From assembly GCA_963575745.1 (NCBI GenBank), contig CAUYUJ010020709.1:71001-135000 (forward strand): a stretch of DNA of 64,000 nucleotides. Direction: 5' to 3'. A program made the translations under genes and the position numbers. This DNA is from Prorocentrum cordatum. Its lineage: Eukaryota; Sar; Dinophyceae; Prorocentrales; Prorocentraceae. The notes below the pieces were generated by a model, which did no database searches, was not told where the DNA came from, and saw nothing but the letters and a program-made list of their open reading frames with translations. Below, piece by piece: positions 43,988-54,748 of this stretch. Numbering within the stretch: position 1 is the stretch's first letter; every line of letters starts with the position of its first letter.

Positions 43988-45360
43988 GCGCGACTGTCGC
44001 TACCACTCGCGAATTACTATCCACTCCACAGCGAAGGTGGCGGATTCGTCGCTGTTGCGGGAACAAGACTGAGCGAGTTCACCTCCACAGCCGCAGAGTC
44101 CATGGTACCTTCAATGTCTGGAGCCTGGCTTCACGCGGGCATTGCCATCGACGCCGCCAGTGCTGCTGTAACCAGTCGCGGGCTACCAAATCTGCGCCTT
44201 CATCATCTGCGCCTCCAACATCTGCGCGAAGGTCTGCGACTCGGCATCGGTCTGATCCCTTTTTGCCAGTCGCAGTCTCCATCGGCTACATTGTAAGCGC
44301 GGCGAAAATTAGAGTCGTGGTCTGTGCGCGTGAAATATACTTGCGCGAGCTCAGTACGTACTACATGTGTGAAAGACAAAAATCGTGTTTGGAGGAAGGA
44401 GTTGGGAGAATGCAGGGTGTGAGCAAAAGCATCAGGATGCAATGAACGATACCTTCGGCCGACTGCGTCTAGCGAAGGGGAAAGTCTTGTCGCCGCAGCG
44501 CATGGGCCGCCAATCCAAGACCGCGCAAGCTTCCTAAGAAACGCGTTGCAACCTGCAGCCTACTTCGTGGCCTTCTCGGGTCCATTTTGGACCCCTGGGA
44601 ACTTCCCAAGACGCAAGCTGCGCCCTGCAGCCTACTTCGTGGCCCTCTCGGGGCCCTCTTGGAGCCCTGCCGAGGCCTTCGGTGTGGCCGTCCAAGAACC
44701 CTCTTGTGTGTTCAGAGCCCTCTCAGGGCCATCTTGGACCATTTCAAATGTTGAAACGACACGGCGAGCACAAAGGTGGAACAAGGGCATAAGCATTGCA
44801 AAGGGGTTTCTGGCAATTGCCCACTGGACAATGAATTCCGCATCGGGTTCTGCATTGCGATCCGTTGCTGGTACGGAATTCACAAGTGAACTTTTCCCCG
44901 TGCTCATGCACATTCTGGGAGATCGCGGGACCGCAGCAGGTTCCGTATTGCCTTCCGTTGCTGACACGGAAATAATCGTGAATTCCGTATTGCGTCCCGT
45001 TCGCAATACAGAATCACTACTGCCTTGGTCCGCTTCCGTTTTGCATGAGATGTTGGCACCGGCGGTGCCGCATCGCTGCCGATCGGACCCAGAAGTAATC
45101 CCAAACTATAGAGGCCCAGCCAGTGACGCGCAGAGCAAGGTTCTTCAGTATGAACAGCTTGCGATGAAGGAGATACGCGTGAATTCGGTGAGCGAGAACG
45201 TCGTTCCCAGCAATATGGAAGCGAAGAACCAAACAAAAATCAAGCAGAAGCACCTGCGCAACCGGCAGGCAATTCAAGATGCAAGGGGTTTGCAGGATGC
45301 GACGGCCAATGCCCGTGCACATGCCAGTCAAATAATACCTTCAATATACGTGATAATATA
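43988..45360 (+). other. Low-copy DNA with short direct repeats; weak ORF 44546-45361
   Basis: The plus frame 44546-45361 (271 codons) contains a repeated peptide (PAAYFVAFSGPFWTP, then PAAYFVALSGPSWSP) encoded by ~73-bp DNA repeats (CCTGCAGCCTACTTCGTGGC at 44557 and 44620; a third, diverged, near 44706). Further on, TTCCGTATTGC-type motifs recur at 44840-45010. No domain is recognised and there is no support for expression. Confidence 0.3.
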
Positions 45361-45630
45361 AATGCGCGTCCGTCATTGGAGCCACGTCACACGGCTGCGT
45401 CGCCACGCTGGTCCCAAAGCCCGTTGGGGTCCGCTGGGCTGCCTGGCCTGGCAATGCTCGCGGGCAGGCTGCACGCGGCCGCCTGCGTCTGTGCGCTGGG
45501 GATGAGCTGCAGGTCGATGGTCGGCATGGCCGCAGGGGCCGCAACTTCAGGAGCGGCTGGGCCCCTCGGCCAAGTCGGCTTTCTCCGCGCGGCCGCTCAG
45601 GGGGGCCAGCGCGGTGCCAGTCCTGGCGGC

Positions 45631-45794
45631 GCGCAGAGGGGGGGGGGTAGGGGGAGGGGGGAAGGCTTCTTAGAAGGAGGCTGCTTCTCGAAGGTGCCGG
45701 CCCTGCATCTGCAGACAGGGCCCGCGCCATCTGAGAAACAGGGGTGCTTCTCAGAAGCTTTCCCACCTCCCCCTACTCCCCCCCCTTCTGCGCG
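45631..45794. repeat. GC-rich inverted repeat (~60-bp arms, ~40-bp loop)
   Basis: The left arm 45631-45690 (GCGCAGAGGGGGGGGGTAGG ... GGCTTCTTAGAAG ... GCTTCTC) and the right arm 45733-45794 (GAGAAACAGGGGTGCTTCTC ... CTACTCCCCCCCCTTCTGCG) are largely complementary. It could form a long hairpin. It might be a small MITE-like element, but no coding sequence or target duplication is visible. Confidence 0.65.
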
Positions 45795-47510
45795 TGGCCA
45801 ACAGTCGATGGTGCTAAGGGAAGTGCACGGCGCGAGCGCTGCGCCCTGCGCGTCCCCGGTCAACTCTGCAGGGCCTTGTGCTTGCCGGGCTTCTCTCGGC
45901 CAGCGTGGGCCGCGCCCCACTTCCTCGAGCACGCCGTGGCGATTGCACGGGGGCCGCCGGACCTCTTGCCTTTGTTCTTGCGGAGGGCCGCTCCTACTGC
46001 CTCGACGACTGCTCCCTGCGGCGTGCCAGGCGCAGATGACACGGCGGCGAGAACGGCAATGTGTAGGATGTACAGCACAGCCCGTCCGAGCCGGCTCACA
46101 GAGGTGGCCCAAGTCGCGCTGGCCACATCGAACGCAATTTGTTGTTGCTTCTGCCTGACGCGCGGGCGCGCGGATGGAAATCCGGGAGGCGCCTAGCAGG
46201 CAGCGTACGTTGCATGGGGCTGCTAACGTCGACGACTCCTCTGCGTACAACATTCAGTGAGCGAGAGGTGAACTCGAGCCACAGTCGCTACAGAGGAGAA
46301 GGAGGAACCAGTCCAGCGTCAAGACGAAGGGGAGGAGGATGAGGAGGAGAGGGGAGGAAGGGGGGAGGAGGGAAGAGGAGGAGAGGAGAGGAAGGAGAAC
46401 GGGCGAGGGAAGATGACGAGGGGGAGAGACGAGGGAGGGCGGATGGAGGCAGGATGGAGGCCGGATGAATGCGGAGGAGGGGACGGATACGCGCCTCGCG
46501 AACGCGCGCCAGCCGTCCTGCTAAGTCCCTGGGCGGCACGTGTCGCCCCTGCGGGAAAAGGGATGCAGAGACCAGCAGCTTCAAGGACCGCTCCTGGATT
46601 CGTGGATTTGCCAATGCCAGCGGATAGAATCGTATCCACCCGCCTAGCATTGCAACTAAACCTGCCATGACTGCAGGCGAGGCCCAAGGACCTCTCGCGG
46701 GCCGCCAACCTGGGTCACCGCCAGGGGGCACCTAGAGCTTCCTCTGGCTCGCGGGACTCTCTGCAGATCGACACTACTGCAACTCGAGATCAAAGCATCC
46801 GACCAATCGAGATGCAGAGTAGGTTGGAGATTCGTGCTCGTCGCCTGCTCCTCCTTCTTATCCTTCTGACTCTCCTTCTCCACCCCAACTTCCACTGCCA
46901 CGCACATGCTTTTTGGACCCTGTGTCCCCAAATGGTTGCAACAATCTTACGGATTTTACCCGGCACTCCCCACACTCTTCCGAGATAGTCCGTGCGCGGC
47001 CACCGAGATCAAACAAACTCAATCAGAGACTGCACGCTGTTGAATTGTTGTTTGTTTTCCGTGCTCAACCGCTCAAGATGACATCCAAGCGAACCCTGAG
47101 AAAGTCTAGACAACTTCACACAGGGCTCCCAGGAGCGCTCTGGAGTGCTCCTGCAAGCCACAATAAGTGCCCGATGTGTCCCAACGCCCCAGCGATCCAA
47201 GAATGCCGCAGGGCCGCTACATCATTCAAGTACAACCAAGACAACGAACACCGACTTTAATACATACACCTTTACACGGAAACTGTATCCTTCCGCAAAG
47301 GTTAACGCTGCTTTTGATGATATCCCAGCTCTTCTGGATGGCTCCTTTATTACTAACTGGGCTCATGTTCAAACAGACTGCTCACGTGAGTTTCAGGCGG
47401 TCGCTCAAACGCAGACGAAGTTTATGCACACATTCTTCCCCAGATAACTGTGCTGGGGGACGAACTATCTGGCCGAGCAGTGCCGCCAGCAAAGACATCC
47501 CGCAAATTCC
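45795..47510. other. No recognisable gene; purine tract inside
   Basis: Contains a purine-rich GGAGGA tract at about 46290-46480, a possible degenerate HP-like motif near 46700-46740 (GCCGCCAACCTGGGTCACCG), and otherwise GC-rich DNA with overlapping open frames on both strands. None is recognisable. Confidence 0.4.
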
Positions 47511-47514
47511 GACG

Positions 47515-47870
47515 CGGCCGAGCCCGTTTCGCCTCAACCATCCTCATAACTCTGGTCTCCGAGATGCTGTGCGCGAGGTGTCATCCCGTTTCGACTGAAG
47601 CTTCTTCGCAACTCTGGGCTCCGAGATGTCGCACGCGAGGTGGTCGAGACATCCTCGAAATTCTTGGCTACGAGATTCCGCGCGCGAGGTAGTCTGGCCC
47701 ATTTCGCCCGAGGTATCCTCGCAACTCTGGGCTCCGAGATTCCGTGCGCGAGGCGGCCTGGCCCGTTTCGCCTGAGCCATCCTCGAAACGCTGGGCTCTT
47801 AGATGCCACGCGCGAGGTGGTCCAGCCCGTTTCGCCAGAGACATCTTCGCAACTCTCGGCTCCGAGAGGG
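47515..47870 (+). repeat. ~64-bp tandem array (about five units)
   Basis: GCCCGTTTCGCC-like starts at 47522, 47586, 47698, 47762 and 47826. Each unit has ATCCTCGCAACTCTGGGCTC, CGAGAT and GCGCGAGGTGGTC. Frames on both strands are repeat shadows. Confidence 0.8.
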
Positions 47871-47904
47871 AGGATGGGGAGCAAGGAGACGAAGCGGGGT
47901 CAAG

Positions 47905-49080
47905 ACCAAACGACCTAATTGGTAACACTTCTGGTGTCGAAATATGCTCCGGGAGGGCTCCAAGCGCCCCTGGCCCGAGGGAGTAGATGGCTGGCGCCAG
48001 AGCTAGAGCTCGGTCCATCGACAAATTGCCGGGAGGTCTCAGGCGGGAACGCCTTGCCAGAACAGATTTTGTAAGAGGCCCTGAGCGAAAGCGCGGCGTG
48101 GAGGTTTGGGGAGGCTGGGGAGGGAGGCGAGGGGAGGGAGGGGGGGGAGGGAGCGAGCGAGCGTGCAACGGTGCAGTCGAGTCGATAGCACCGTACATCA
48201 GCATGGAGACGGCGGGAAGATGGACTGAGAAGCCAACCCTCTTGCAAGGAGGCTGCCCGCAGTGGCAGCACAGCAGGAGCAGCGTGCGTGGCGGGGGAGG
48301 ACACACCTGGGGGGGGTGCGAGCGACCCCGGGCCCGGGGGAGCAGGCAGCCCCAGCGCCGAGGCGCGAGCACGCTTCCTGGGTAATCCGCAGGAGGGGTG
48401 TCGGGCGGGAGCGCTCTGCCTCGGACGGGTGCGAGGGGGTCTCGGACTGATGCGCTGCGATGGGTGGGAGTGTCAGGCTGGGGGAGGCTGGATAGGGATG
48501 GGGTGTGGGGGGGAGGGAGGGCAACGTAGAAGGGGAGAGTGGGGAGGAGGCAGGCGCTCGGGTTTGAGCTGTTGAAGAACGCAACAGCCTCGATGCTTAT
48601 GTATGGCCAACGTCAGAGGAGGCAAACAAGGCCAAACCCGAACGGCCTAATTTCATTGCACCCGTGTGTGTGTGTGTGTGTGTGTCGAGCTGTGCTCTGG
48701 GGCGGCTCCGGGCGCCGAGGCCACCAGCGCCGAGTTGAGAGCACGGCTCAGGGGCGAATCGAATCGTAGGACGGCCGCAGGCGCCGACGCCACGCATGAA
48801 CAACTTGTGAGTAAGTCCCGAACCGCAGCGCGGCGGGGAGCGACGAGGAGGAATGCACGCTGAGGAGGAGGAAGGGGAGGGAGAGAGGTGAGGCACACGG
48901 CGACGAGCCCAAGCGACGACTTGCCATTGCAGTTCTGCGATCGAAGTGTGCCCCCCAAAATGGTCCAGGCGCTCCTGGCCCGAGGGCACGAGGTCGCCAG
49001 CGCCGAAGCGAGAGCACGCTATCAAAGAAACTTGTAAGGAGGTCTCGGCCTCGAGCGAGCAGGAGGCTGATGGGGAAAAA
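47905..49080 (+). repeat. Diverged repeats, about four copies
   Basis: Segments near 47945, 48310, 48690 and 48950 share GGGCTCC...GCCCCTGGCCCGAGGGAG- and GCCAGCGCCGAGCGAGAGCAC-like sequence. A longer match links CCAAACGACCTAATTGGTAAC (47907) with CCGAACGGCCTAATTTCATT (48637), ~735 bp apart. A (GT)11 tract lies at 48664-48685. No gene recognised. Confidence 0.45.
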
Positions 49081-49214
49081 CATAATGAGGATGAGCATGT
49101 GCGTGGAGAGCGTACCAGGAACACAGTGATGGGGGATGAGAAAGCAGGAAGATGATGATGAGGTGGCAGAAGAGGATGGGGAAACGAAGGCGCAAGAGAA
49201 GGAACAGGATAGTA

Positions 49215-49390
49215 ATGAGGAGGAGGAGGGGGAGGAGGAGGAGGAGGAGGAGGAGGAAGAGGAGGAGGAGGAGGAGGAGGAGGAGGAGGAGGAGGAGGAG
49301 GAGGAGGAGGAGGAGGAGAAGGAGGAGGAGGAGGAGGAGGAAGGAGAGGAGAGGAGGAGGGGGAGGAGGAGGTGGAGGATGAGGATGAGA
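49215..49390 (+). repeat. (GGA)n microsatellite
   Basis: Nearly pure GGA/GAG tract of ~170 bp. It lies just beyond the 3' side of LINE-1 (minus strand), so in element orientation it is a (TCC)n tail about 95 bp after the last stop codon. Confidence 0.95.
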
Positions 49391-49484
49391 AGTGCACGTA
49401 CTCAAAAAGGAAGATATGAGGGCAAGCGGGCAAGACGCGAGACGAGGGCAAGTTGTCCGCGCGCGTCCGCCCGCTGGCGCTGAT

Positions 49485-50800
49485 CTACTTCCAGAGCAAG
49501 GCTTTGGCAGCGCTCAACCCTTCAGCTATCGTGGCTGGGGTCGGCGTGACATGCTCCATTTTGTTGTGAAGGTTGAAGGCCAGCGCTGTCCGCTGGATCG
49601 ACCGCAGCAACCAGAGGTCGCTGTCAGGATCAAACGGATAGGCTGCGGCGGGGCCCAAGCCCCAGTTTGTAAGTGTGTCATGGAGCGGGGGAGAGTCAGG
49701 GGACCAGAGGAGGCTCAGGAGGCCAAAGCAGGAGAGATAGTGAGGGAACGAATCGGGTGCCGCTTGGCATCCGAGCACGCACTGCTTCTGCTGGGGGACG
49801 TGCATGCGGTGGGTGGTCGTCCATCCCCCAGCAAGCGTCTTGTAAACCGCCCAGCGCAGGCTGGGGCGGACTTTGCGGAGTGCACTGGTGGGAGCGGTCC
49901 AGCGCGTCGCGAGCTCTGGGGCTGAGGGCGGCTGATGGATGCCCCAGGCTGCGATGCGCTTCTCGAGAGTGACGGTAAACGGCGACGAAAATGAGGCGCG
50001 CTGAAGCGCGAGCGCGGCCGCGCGCTGCACCTTAGGGCGGCGCGGTGGCTCGGCGGCTGGGGCCTCTCGAAGCTCGCTGGCAGCTGCGCGGTTTGCCGCG
50101 GCCACGGCAACTGCTGAAACCGGCGCGGCACGCTTGCCGCAGGACAGGGCATGGTAGACTCGCATGGTGGAAGTGTCCTCTTCCCAGATGGGCGGAGACC
50201 ACTGCCCAGCCTCCCGCCGATGGAATGGGTGAGCCGTGCTCTCCTCCCACGCGGTGTTTCGCAGACGCGCAAGGAACGGCTTCCATTCCCCACGCAGCGG
50301 GTCGGTTGCAGAATGAATTGCGGCGGCGACGGCGGAACTCTGAGCAGAGCGTGGGGCAGGAGGCGGGCGCCACTCCGCCATTGCGATGAAATCTACTTTG
50401 CGAAACTTATTCGGCGGCAGGCAGAGCGTTTTGTGAAATCCATAATGTTTACGGCGAGCAATCTTCAGATCAAGCGGGAAGAATTGTGAGACATAGCTGG
50501 GCGTCGTAACGACCGATGTGTTGTGCAGGCGTACGGTGGCGTCACTGCCACTCTGAACAAGCTGGGGATAATTACCACGCTGCCACCATTTCTGCCCCAG
50601 GGCGAGCCATTGTGAGGCGAGAGAGGCCGAGGGTCCGAGGAAGGTCCCGAAGTACCTGGCTCGCCCCGAAACCGGGAAGCCACCCGAAGAGGGACAGAGG
50701 TCGGCCAGGAGGGCTTTCGTTAGGGCTGTGGTGGCAGGCGTTGTCTTCGCCCAAAGCGGGACGACGACGCACTTGCGAGGCTCGAGCGAAAGGGGCGCCC
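49485..50800 (-). CDS. LINE-1 C-terminal domain with CCHC-type zinc-binding cluster
   Basis: One open frame of about 435 codons, the 3' part of the polyprotein. It begins just after the RT active site (LEPRKCVVVPLWAKT) and continues through ARYFGTFLGP and LCLPPNKFRKVDFIAMAEW. It ends with CVLGCQAAPDSFPHYLSC (about 49781-49728), giving C-x3-C-x8-H-x3-C spacing, then the stop at 49485. In related LINEs this region follows the RT thumb and ends in a zinc-knuckle-like motif thought to bind nucleic acid. Internal ATG at 50381. A frameshift separates it from the RT DD box upstream. Confidence 0.75.
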
Positions 50801-51832
50801 CTCAGCAGCGTAAGAGGGCCCAGATGCGCGGCGCAGCGTGTCGAACGAGAACGTGAGGAGGCCAGCGTCGTCCGCGCTCGCGCCGAGGTGACCCTTGTCG
50901 TTGTCAAGAATGCCATCGACCGTCTTGACGAACGAAGCGAGGTGGCGCACTAGCGGCCGGGTCCATCGCGATCGCCCGCGCTGGGCCGCTCGCAGGGCAG
51001 CCCCGCGCCGCGCCAGACTCGATCGGGAACATGAAGTGACGGACACCGTCGACCTTGAGGATGCTGTTCGGGGCGTGGTACAGCTGGCGAAAGAGACTGA
51101 GCAAGCCCTCAGGAACGCCGAATCGCTCCGGCGATGCGAAGAGCCAGACCCGTCCGAGCGACGGGAACGCCGCCGCGAAGTCGAAACTGGTGAAGACAGG
51201 CTTGTGCAGCTCGGAGTCAGGGCGCACCCCAGCACGGCGCATCTCCGCGTCAAGGTGGACGATGTGCTTGGTGAAGTTGCGGCCGACGACGAAGCCCTGC
51301 TGTGCGTATTGCGTCCGCTCTGCCACGGCGGACTTGAGGCGGAAATTGGCAACGCCCGCGATGGCCTTGATATCCGTGTTCTAGGGGAAGAGCGGGCGAG
51401 CCTCCTCTGGCAAGCGGTCCGTCGTGAGCCCGCCCGTGAGGTTGTCGCCCTCGGGAGGAAGGCGAAGTCGGAGGCGTTCAGATCGTGGATCAGGTCAGCG
51501 TTGGAGCAGAGGTGCCAGGCGAGGTCCTCGAGCAAGTCCATGGACGCATCGACGGCGAGCCAGGCGCGGTACGGCAAGAGGTTGGGCCCGGGCGCGGACG
51601 GCGCAGTGCGCTGCAAGAAGCCGCGGGTCTGCGCCTTGGTGGGCGCGCCAACGCCGATGGTGGGGCAGAGCGGCATGTGCGAGGCGATGTGCTGCTTGAC
51701 CTTCGCTTCGTCGACCTGCTTGCGCTCGAAGACAGGGCGCCAGTGGTCGCGAAGTGCGTCCACCGTCGCACAACTCTCTCTGGCTACCCCAGGAAGGCCG
51801 ATGGTCGGTGGTTTTGATGCTCTGGAGGACAA
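50720..51832 (-). pseudogene. LINE-1 reverse transcriptase (frameshifted)
   Basis: RT synthesises DNA from element RNA at a nicked target. The open frame begins RESCATVDALRDHWRPVF. The fingers motif SAPGPNLLPYRAW lies at about 51598-51560. The frame is then lost: QQGFVVGRNF and motif A (FTSFDFAAAFPS, about 51195-51159) are in a second frame (51326-50904). The first frame resumes with VKTVDGILDNDKGHLGASADDAG, whose DD pair (motif C) is at 50872-50867. The catalytic aspartates of motifs A and C are present, but the frameshifts disable this copy. The alanine-type ADD box is usual in these LINEs, as I recall the family. Confidence 0.8.
50904..51326 (-). pseudogene. LINE-1 RT palm segment, second frame
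   Basis: This frame carries the RT core missing from the frame above: YAQQGFVVGRNFTKHIVHLD, FTSFDFAAAFPS (motif A with the first catalytic Asp), FGVPEGLLSLFRQLY, then GAARGCPASGP (the motif B-type RGCPxSG). It should be read together with 50720-51832. Confidence 0.8.
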
Positions 51833-52145
51833 GACGGCGCTTCCATGGGGCCCAAAGAAGGGCTCTGCGCTGGGACACGCGGGTGATCTTTCGGAGCTTC
51901 TCGAGCTCGATGGCCCCAGGCGTGCCGCGCGGCAACTGGGCCGCTCTTTGTGCCGGAGAGCGTTGCTGAGCCTCGAAGTCGCGGTTCAGGGCGGAGGACT
52001 TCATGGCGAAATCGGCGGCATCCGAGAGCGCGATGACGCCGTCGTCCAGAACGAGGTACTTTGCGCCGAGCTCGGCGGAGGACTGCAGACGGCGTGCCAG
52101 GTTGATGTCCTGGCGCCGGATCGCTCGAGATCGGGCGTGCTGTGA
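51495..52145 (-). pseudogene. LINE-1 linker between endonuclease and RT
   Basis: A frame with VLDDGVIALSDAADFAMKSS, RDFEAQQRS and RALLWAPWKRRLVLQSI. This matches the region that in related elements joins endonuclease to RT. It leads into the RT N-terminus after another frame change near 51830. Confidence 0.55.
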
Positions 52146-52830
52146 TCACCTGGCCGTCGGTGTGGTTCGACTTACCGATCTCTCCAGCTGCGCGGCTGAC
52201 CCAATCATCACGAACAAGCGGCGGGCGCGCTGCGGCTGCGGCTGGAAGAAGCTGTTCGGCGGGCGGCTGGCAGTGTTGAAGTCGCCCAGGGCAAGGAAGG
52301 TGCGGTGCAAGTAGTTGGCCTCAGTGCGATGTTGGTGCCAGGCGCGTTGAATGCGATCTCGACCCCTGGCGTCGATCTCGTGGTCATAAACGTTCATGAT
52401 GACGATGGTGTTGAGGGTGGCTGCGTTGGTGGCGGCGGCGATCTGAACGCGGCCTTTGACGAGCTCCTCGTGGGTGAAGAGCGGGGGCTGGGACGGCTGC
52501 AGCTGCTCCAGCTGCGCGTGCGTGAGCCACGGGATGAGGGTGGCCACGCCGCCCGTGCCAGCGCGCGCGCGCGCGTCCTCGGCGGACTCGTCGACGAATG
52601 GCGAGAAGAAAATCTTGTACGGGTAGGGCTGGGTGTCGACCCGCGTGCGGAGAAGCTTCTCCGAGCCGTGGACCTCCTGCAGGACAATGACAGCGCGCTG
52701 GCGCATGTACTGCTGCAGTGCTGCTTGTTTGCGACGGCGTTTCGAGCGCTTGTGGCGCACGAGCGCGCTGGCGATCCAGGTGATGAACGAGCAAGGCAGG
52801 TTGTCCTCGACTGGCTTCCACGGTGCCCAA
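52146..52830 (-). pseudogene. LINE-1 AP-type endonuclease, C-terminal half missing
   Basis: This domain nicks target DNA to prime reverse transcription. Visible motifs are AVIVLQEVHGSE (about 52694-52659; the Glu of the active site), GGVATLIPW, NTIVIMNVYDH and ALGDFN (about 52292-52275). The expected later part, with an LDYF/IDR-type motif and the SDH catalytic His, is not seen: within ~40 codons after GDFN the sequence passes into the linker. The ORF1 reading frame differs, with the switch near 52830. The domain would be inactive if the deletion is real. Confidence 0.75.
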
Positions 52831-54594
52831 GGGTGGCTGAATCCGCCACGTGGCCTCAGTCGTGTCCGCGAAGAGCGCCTGGAAAGAAGCGAGGACGGCA
52901 CCGCGATCGATGTCGCGGAAGTGAGCGAGCTCGAAGGCCTTCTCGTTCCACTCCAGGATGGTAGGGTCGGCTTGGCCCTTGGCGTCCAGGCGCGCGACGG
53001 GCGTGGCGTTGCAGTGGATCTCGCCCTTGGTGCGATAGGCCTTCCATGACTGTTGCGGATGTCGATGCAGAAGAAGCTGGGGGAGTTTCTTGCACTGGAT
53101 CTTGGTGGGGATCTGCTTGGGGGCTTTGTCGGGTATGAGGTAGATGTCAGTCTGCGCGCCCGTGGTGTCCGTTGATGTGAACCGCTTCCACTTACCTGCA
53201 GCGTCACGAAGGGCTCGAGAGAGATCAAGTGCCCGAGGATCTGCGAGGGCGCGGTCTCCTTGAACTTGAAGAATGAAGCGGCGTGCAGGCCCATCTCCGC
53301 ATAGCTCGACGGCGTCCGCGTCCAGGTTGGCAGGCGCAATCCACTCCTGCAGGTCGTTGAGGAGCACGCCGGGCGCGAGGAGGCGTTGAGCTCCGATGGT
53401 GAAGATCGTCGGATCGATCGCGCGGTCCCAGTCGGCGAGCCTGGTGGGGTCCGTGATCGGTGCCTGGGCCTGGGCGAGCGCGAGCGTCTCGCGCATCTGG
53501 TCGGTCTGCTGCCACATCTTTTGCTGGTCTGCGGCTTGTCGGTCCTGTTCGCGGCGGGTTTTTGGCGACGACATTATGACAGGTATCGACTCGGCGTTCA
53601 ATGGCTGATACTTGCTGTGCGAGAAGTCGACGAAAGCTTTCTCTGGATTGATTAAGTAGCTGATTGGCTTGCGCTTGGAAGGTACTTGCTGCGTGTGCGA
53701 CTTGTGCTTGCGTGAGTTCTTGTTGTGTTTTGTCCAGGTCAGGATCCAGTCCAGGGAGACGAACGGGTTCAGGCGCAGGTTGTTCGGCTTGCTCGGCTTC
53801 AGCATGATGCGCGGCGGCGGCCCCGACGGCGGCGGCTCCTCCAGCGGTTGGTGGTAGTCCATGGCCGTGTGCGGCAGCGGCATGGGCATGCGTGGCTGCG
53901 CCTCCGTCTCGCCCAGGAATTGCTGCTCCTGCCAATTGATCGGGGCGAGGTGCTGCGGCGGGAAGCTGTGTATGAGGTTCAGTCCAATCACCATCGCGAT
54001 ATTGTTGAGGGGCGGCGTCGGCGGCAGCGCGTGCAGGATCGTGCGGTTCTTCTTCTCCGGTGTCCATGGCGAATGTGGGCGTCTGCTGCGACGGGCGAGC
54101 TGAAGATCTGCCTGCTCGCGCTGCTTGTCCTGAAGCTCTCCCCGAGCGTGGTTCAGCTGGCTGCGACGAGAAGCCGTGGTCACCGTAGGTTGCCCAAGTA
54201 TTGCGGGCGGCTGATGCGCGGGAGCCTTTATCTTCGCGCTCGTGGGGTCCCCGAGGAGCGCGATCAGATTCGTGGCGTTCTCTTTCGCGGCGACGGTCTT
54301 TTCTTCGGCGGCTGGCTGAAGGGGCGCTGCGTGAGGTAGATCTCTCTTCACTGGAGAACATGGTTGCGGCTCGTCGGGCGCTGAGCTGTGCTGTGCTGCA
54401 CCGCTTGCCAGACTGAATGCGATGCCACTGCGTAGCTGCTGCTGCTGCTGCTGGGCACCGATGAAGTCGACGCGCAGCGGGTTATGGGAGCGGGGATCGG
54501 CGACGGAAGACAGGCCGAAGTCCAGCTGTCGCGCGGAGACGTTGGTCTGGCCGATGGACAACACTATATGGAAGGCCGGCCAATGATATGACAA
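52384..54594 (-). CDS. LINE-1 ORF1-like N-terminal region
   Basis: An open frame of about 736 codons; the last ~150 (after about 52830) are out of register with the endonuclease and are not meaningful. It is open from about 54690 with no early ATG. The first ATG after the spliced leader is in another frame (54716, MSPRGRMETSEPRTDPAIFQ), so a frameshift probably lies near 54570-54690. It contains a Gln run (GAQQQQQQL, about 54459-54433) and a Pro/Gln-rich stretch (54100-53800). A conserved-looking block reads LIPDKAPKQIPTKIQ, KKLPQLLLHRHP and ILEWNEKAFELAHFRDIDRG. In related LINEs this block precedes the endonuclease; its role, possibly RNA binding, is not established. Confidence 0.65.
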   Translation of the reverse strand: MSYHWPAFHIVLSIGQTNVSARQLDFGLSSVADPRSHNPLRVDFIGAQQQQQQLRSGIAFSLASGAAQHSSAPDEPQPCSPVKRDLPHAAPLQPAAEEKTVAAKENATNLIALLGDPTSAKIKAPAHQPPAILGQPTVTTASRRSQLNHARGELQDKQREQADLQLARRSRRPHSPWTPEKKNRTILHALPPTPPLNNIAMVIGLNLIHSFPPQHLAPINWQEQQFLGETEAQPRMPMPLPHTAMDYHQPLEEPPPSGPPPRIMLKPSKPNNLRLNPFVSLDWILTWTKHNKNSRKHKSHTQQVPSKRKPISYLINPEKAFVDFSHSKYQPLNAESIPVIMSSPKTRREQDRQAADQQKMWQQTDQMRETLALAQAQAPITDPTRLADWDRAIDPTIFTIGAQRLLAPGVLLNDLQEWIAPANLDADAVELCGDGPARRFILQVQGDRALADPRALDLSRALRDAAGKWKRFTSTDTTGAQTDIYLIPDKAPKQIPTKIQCKKLPQLLLHRHPQQSWKAYRTKGEIHCNATPVARLDAKGQADPTILEWNEKAFELAHFRDIDRGAVLASFQALFADTTEATWRIQPPLGTVEASRGQPALLVHHLDRQRARAPQALETPSQTSSTAAVHAPARCHCPAGGPRLGEASPHAGRHPALPVQDFLLAIRRRVRRGRARARWHGRRGHPHPVAHARAAGAAAAVPAPALHPRGARQRPRSDRRRHQRSHPQHHRHHERL

Positions 54595-54727
54595 GGAATG
54601 GGCGGCCGCAAGCCCCTGTGTTGCGGCAGGAAACGTGGGTGCCAGCTCGCCCCTAGTTGTGACTGGAAAATGGCGGGGTCTGTCCTCGGCTCAGAGGTCT
54701 CCATGCGGCCGCGCGGCGACATGGCGA

Positions 54728-54748
54728 CTTGAGCCAGAATGGCTACGG
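54728..54748 (-). other. Dinoflagellate spliced-leader relic (20 of 21 bases match)
   Basis: Read on the minus strand: CCGTAGCCATT, then C, then TGGCTCAAG. This is the conserved dinoflagellate spliced leader except that the third T of the TTTT run is C. Nuclear mRNAs of dinoflagellates receive this leader by trans-splicing, so a genomic copy marks reverse transcription of a mature mRNA. It sits ~12 nt before the first ATG (54716) of LINE-1. Confidence 0.85.

Larger units (their letters stand above)
49485..54748 (-). mobile_element. LINE-1: non-LTR retrotransposon with spliced-leader 5' end
   Basis: About 5.26 kb on the minus strand. In order: spliced-leader relic (54748-54728), ORF1-like region (54594 to about 52830), AP-type endonuclease (about 52800-52270), linker (about 52100-51620), reverse transcriptase (about 51600-50860) and a C-terminal domain with a CCHC-type cluster (to 49485). 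The frame changes at least five times (ORF1 to endonuclease, before the RT N-terminus, around RT motif A, at the RT DD box, after it), so this copy cannot make one protein. Order and motifs match LINEs I know from dinoflagellate genomes. Microsatellites flank both ends. Confidence 0.85.

Noticed and set aside
49136-49483. Glu-rich or Arg-rich open frames (and Leu/Pro-rich antisense frames)
   Set aside because: They are translations of the (GGA)n microsatellite.
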